This document shows positions 61,570 to 64,000 of a stretch of DNA of 64,000 bases, piece after piece. This stretch comes from Streptomyces sp. NRRL F-525 (lineage in GTDB: Bacteria > Actinomycetota > Actinomycetes > Streptomycetales > Streptomycetaceae): positions 124,001 through 188,000 of the forward strand of contig NZ_JNXE01000005.1 of NCBI RefSeq assembly GCF_000716605.1. Reading direction: 5' to 3'. The position numbers and the translations under genes were made by a program. Each line of letters begins with the position of its first letter. Positions within the stretch are counted from its first letter, which is position 1. The notes below the pieces were generated by a model that saw only the letters and a list, made by a program, of their open reading frames with translations, was not told the origin of the DNA and ran no database searches.

Positions 61570-62700
61570 ATGACTGTGTCCGTAGGAACCACGCCTGAGC
61601 AGGCGAACGAGAAGCCGTCGGACGAGGCGTTGCGGCCGCACGCCGAAGACGCCTTTGCCGGTGAACTCGCCGCGCTGGCCGCGCAGGACGACCGGCCGCG
61701 TCCGGTCCGCTGGAAGATGTCGCCGTGGGCGGTCGCCACCTATCTGCTCGGCGGCACGCTGCCGGACGGCACGGTGATCACGCCGAAGTACGTCGGCCCG
61801 CGCCGCATCGTCGAGGTCGCCGTCACCACCCTCGCCACCGACCGCGCCCTGCTGCTGCTCGGCGTGCCCGGCACGGCGAAGACCTGGGTGTCCGAGCACC
61901 TCGCGGCGGCGGTCAGCGGTGACTCGACCCTGATCGTGCAGGGCACCGCCGGCACCCCGGAGGAGGCGATCCGCTACGGCTGGAACTACGCGCAGCTGCT
62001 GGCCAACGGCCCGAGCCGTGGCGCCCTCGTGCCCAGCCCCGTCATGCGGGCCATGGCGGAGGGGATGACCGCGCGGGTCGAGGAGCTGACCCGGATCCCG
62101 GCCGACGTACAGGACTCGCTCATCACGATCCTGTCGGAAAAGACGTTGCCGATACCGGAGTTGGGGCAGGAGGTGCAGGCCGTCCGCGGCTTCAATCTCA
62201 TCGCCACGGCCAACGACCGCGACCGTGGAGTCAACGACCTCTCCAGCGCGCTGCGCCGCCGTTTCAACACGGTGGTGCTGCCGTTGCCGGAGAGCGCGGA
62301 CGCCGAGGTCGAGATCGTCGCCCGCCGCGTCGACCAGATCGGCCGCTCCCTCGACCTGCCCGCCGTGCCCGAGGGCGTCGACGAGATCCGCCGCGTGGTG
62401 ACCGTCTTCCGCGAACTGCGCGACGGGATCACGGCGGACGGGCGGACGAAGCTCAAGTCGCCCAGCGGCACGCTGTCGACCGCTGAGGCGATCTCCGTCG
62501 TCACCAACGGCCTTGCCCTGGCGGCCCACTTCGGCGACGGACTGCTGCGGCCCAGCGATGTCGCCGCGGGCATCCTCGGCGCCGTCGTCCGCGATCCGGC
62601 GGCCGACCGGGTCATCTGGCAGGAGTACCTGGAGGCGGTCGTCCGCGAACGCGACGGCTGGAAGGACTTCTACCGGGCCTGCCGGGAGGTGAGCGCGTGA
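61570..62700 (+). CDS. MoxR-type AAA+ ATPase
   Basis: 376-residue AAA+ ATPase of the MoxR/RavA-like clade. Walker A is GVPGTAKTW (near residue 100). The Walker B region is altered: after MTARVEELTRIPADVQDSLI no DExx is obvious, although VEEL may serve. Sensor 1 is NLIATANDRD, and the arginine finger region is SSALRRRFN. MoxR ATPases remodel or insert cofactors into partner proteins, usually with a von Willebrand A-domain protein. The ATG at 61570 follows GGAGGG. It is the first gene of a plus-strand operon with DUF5682 67 bp downstream; a vWA gene would be expected next, outside the window. Confidence 0.9.
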   Translation: MTVSVGTTPEQANEKPSDEALRPHAEDAFAGELAALAAQDDRPRPVRWKMSPWAVATYLLGGTLPDGTVITPKYVGPRRIVEVAVTTLATDRALLLLGVPGTAKTWVSEHLAAAVSGDSTLIVQGTAGTPEEAIRYGWNYAQLLANGPSRGALVPSPVMRAMAEGMTARVEELTRIPADVQDSLITILSEKTLPIPELGQEVQAVRGFNLIATANDRDRGVNDLSSALRRRFNTVVLPLPESADAEVEIVARRVDQIGRSLDLPAVPEGVDEIRRVVTVFRELRDGITADGRTKLKSPSGTLSTAEAISVVTNGLALAAHFGDGLLRPSDVAAGILGAVVRDPAADRVIWQEYLEAVVRERDGWKDFYRACREVSA

Positions 62701-62766
62701 GCGGCTTCAGGGGGACGGTCGACGACGACTCCGCGTGGAGTCTGACCCGGAGGGGAGGGGGACGGA

Positions 62767-64000
62767 GTGGCAGGAGTTGAGGGGGGCCGGGGCGCCGGAC
62801 CGCTGTTGCTCGGGGTGCGGCATCACGGGCCCGGTTCGGCGCGGGCCGTGCGGGCGGCGCTGGACGCGGCCCGGCCGCGGGTCGTCCTGATCGAAGGGCC
62901 GCCGGAGGCCGACGCGTTGATCCCGCTGGCCGCCGACGAGGACATGCGGCCGCCGGTCGCGCTCCTCGGCCACGCCGTGGACGAGCCGGGCCGCTCGGCC
63001 TTCTGGCCGCTGGCCGAGTTCTCCCCGGAGTGGGTCGCCATCCGATGGGCGCTGGAGCACGAGGTCCCGGCCCGTTTCATCGACCTCCCGGCCACGCACA
63101 CGCTGGCGTGGGGAAAGGACGACGCCGAGGGCGAGTTGACGGGGGAGGAGCAGCCGCCGGGCCCGACTGCCGAGCCCCCGACCGCAGAGACCCCGGCCGC
63201 CGGGACTCCGTCCAGCGAATCCCCTTCCGCTTCGGATCCCTCCGGCCCGGACCCCTCAGACCCGGGCACCGACATCCGTGTCGATCCCCTCGCCGTCCTC
63301 GCCGAGGCCGCCGGCTACGACGATCCCGAGCGCTGGTGGGAGGACGTCGTCGAGCACCGGGGTGTGGGGGAGCGGGACGCGTTCGCGCCGTTCACCGCGC
63401 TGGAGGAGGCGATGGGGGCGCTGCGCGAGACGTACGGGGTCGGCGGGCACGAGCGGGATCTGGTGCGTGAGGCGTATATGCGGCTCCAAGTGCGGGCGGC
63501 GCAGCGGGAGTTCGAGGACGACGTGGCCGTGGTGTGCGGGGCCTGGCATGTGCCGGCGCTGCGGCAGAAGGCGTCCGTCGCCGCGGACCGTGCGCTGCTG
63601 AAGGGGCTGCCCAAGGTCAAGGCCGATCTGACCTGGGTGCCGTGGACGCACCGCCGGCTGTCGCGGGCCAGCGGGTACGGCGCGGGGATCGACTCGCCGG
63701 GCTGGTACGGCCATCTGTTCAGCGCCCCGGACCGGCCGGTCGAGCGGTGGATGACCAAGGTGGCGGGACTGTTCCGGGAGGAGGACCGGATCGTCTCCCC
63801 GGCCCATGTCATCGAGGCCGTACGGCTGGCGGAGACGCTTGCCGTGATGCGCGGGCGGCCGTTGCCGGGACTCGGGGAGACCACCGACGCGGTGCGGGCG
63901 GTGATGTGCGAGGGCTCGGACATCCCGCTGGCGCTGGTGCACGACCGGCTCGTCGTCGGGGATGTGCTGGGCGAGGTGCCGCCGGGTGCGCCTGCCGTGC
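62767..64000 (+). CDS. DUF5682 family protein, 3' end outside the window
   Basis: At least 411 residues from a GTG at 62767, with GGAGGGGAGGGGGACGGA before it, and open to the last base. The start LLLGVRHHGPGSARAVRAAL and VVLIEGPPEADALI identify the DUF5682 family, the YehM-like partner of MoxR ATPases. A disordered acidic Pro-rich insert (about 120-175, TAEPPTAETPAAG) follows. ERWWEDVVEHR, MRLQVRAAQREFEDDVAVVC and AWHVPAL are further family-like segments. Its function is unknown. It is part of the MoxR operon. The HHG and EGPP motifs hint at an enzyme of the TraB/erythromycin-esterase-like superfamily, which I mark as speculation. Confidence 0.85.
   Translation, partial: MAGVEGGRGAGPLLLGVRHHGPGSARAVRAALDAARPRVVLIEGPPEADALIPLAADEDMRPPVALLGHAVDEPGRSAFWPLAEFSPEWVAIRWALEHEVPARFIDLPATHTLAWGKDDAEGELTGEEQPPGPTAEPPTAETPAAGTPSSESPSASDPSGPDPSDPGTDIRVDPLAVLAEAAGYDDPERWWEDVVEHRGVGERDAFAPFTALEEAMGALRETYGVGGHERDLVREAYMRLQVRAAQREFEDDVAVVCGAWHVPALRQKASVAADRALLKGLPKVKADLTWVPWTHRRLSRASGYGAGIDSPGWYGHLFSAPDRPVERWMTKVAGLFREEDRIVSPAHVIEAVRLAETLAVMRGRPLPGLGETTDAVRAVMCEGSDIPLALVHDRLVVGDVLGEVPPGAPAV

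Noticed and set aside
62697..62780. 27-codon frame overlapping the MoxR stop
   Set aside because: Overlaps the DUF5682 start, no motif, and a good ribosome site belongs to the GTG at 62767.

Overview
The window is a high-GC actinobacterial chromosome segment, almost certainly Streptomyces. Coding regions have strongly GC-biased third positions, many genes start with GTG, and three genes specific to streptomycete development (whiD, bldM and a probable shbA) sit between groEL and the guanine-nucleotide genes guaB and guaB3. From memory, the order groEL - whiD/bldM/ECF sigma - guaB - guaB3 - glpD - Ser/Thr kinase cluster - guaA - pcrA - icmB matches a conserved core stretch of the Streptomyces chromosome. 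Parts of it (whiB3-, sigD-, guaB2-, guaB3-, choD- and guaA-like genes) are also linked in mycobacteria. No insertion sequence, prophage, CRISPR array, tRNA or rRNA gene was seen.

Layout: 1-9.2 kb holds the end of groEL1, a short-chain dehydrogenase, a MOSC protein, a LysR regulator, the divergent developmental regulators whiD and bldM (bldM has a textbook sigma-BldN promoter), an ECF sigma factor, and the IMP dehydrogenase pair guaB/guaB3. 9.2-15.1 kb holds an unusual tandem hairpin repeat, a small membrane protein, a UDP-sugar dehydrogenase homologue that lacks its catalytic cysteine, glpD, and a secreted serine hydrolase. 15.3-30.3 kb is dominated by six one-pass membrane Ser/Thr kinase-like proteins. 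All end in what looks like the same extracytoplasmic domain, and the second is a pseudokinase. A divergent AraC regulator/metallo-hydrolase pair lies inside this block.

30.4-43.8 kb holds a semialdehyde dehydrogenase plus GMC oxidoreductase operon behind three palindromes spaced exactly 22 bp apart, a sortase-anchored LAETG surface protein, chorismate mutase, guaA, and several membrane or uncharacterised proteins. 43.8-48.0 kb holds a PspC-domain envelope-stress system: a PspC membrane protein divergent from a PspC-histidine kinase and its response regulator. 48.0-57.4 kb is rich in cell-wall functions: an NlpC/P60 hydrolase, a decaying NlpC/P60 paralogue, an M23 peptidase and a lipase, with pcrA helicase between them. 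57.8-64.0 kb holds icmB and then a MoxR ATPase / SWIM / DUF5691 / DUF5682 gene set that runs off the end of the window.

How it fits together: much of the window serves growth and sporulation. WhiD, BldM and the ECF sigma factor control development; the kinase cluster has been linked in S. coelicolor to spore-wall synthesis; and the wall hydrolases, sortase substrate and envelope-stress system act on the same cell surface. guaB, guaB3 and guaA supply GMP. The least understood parts are the MoxR/SWIM/DUF5682/DUF5691 set, the shared kinase ectodomain with its pseudokinase member, and the intergenic hairpin repeat near 9.6 kb.
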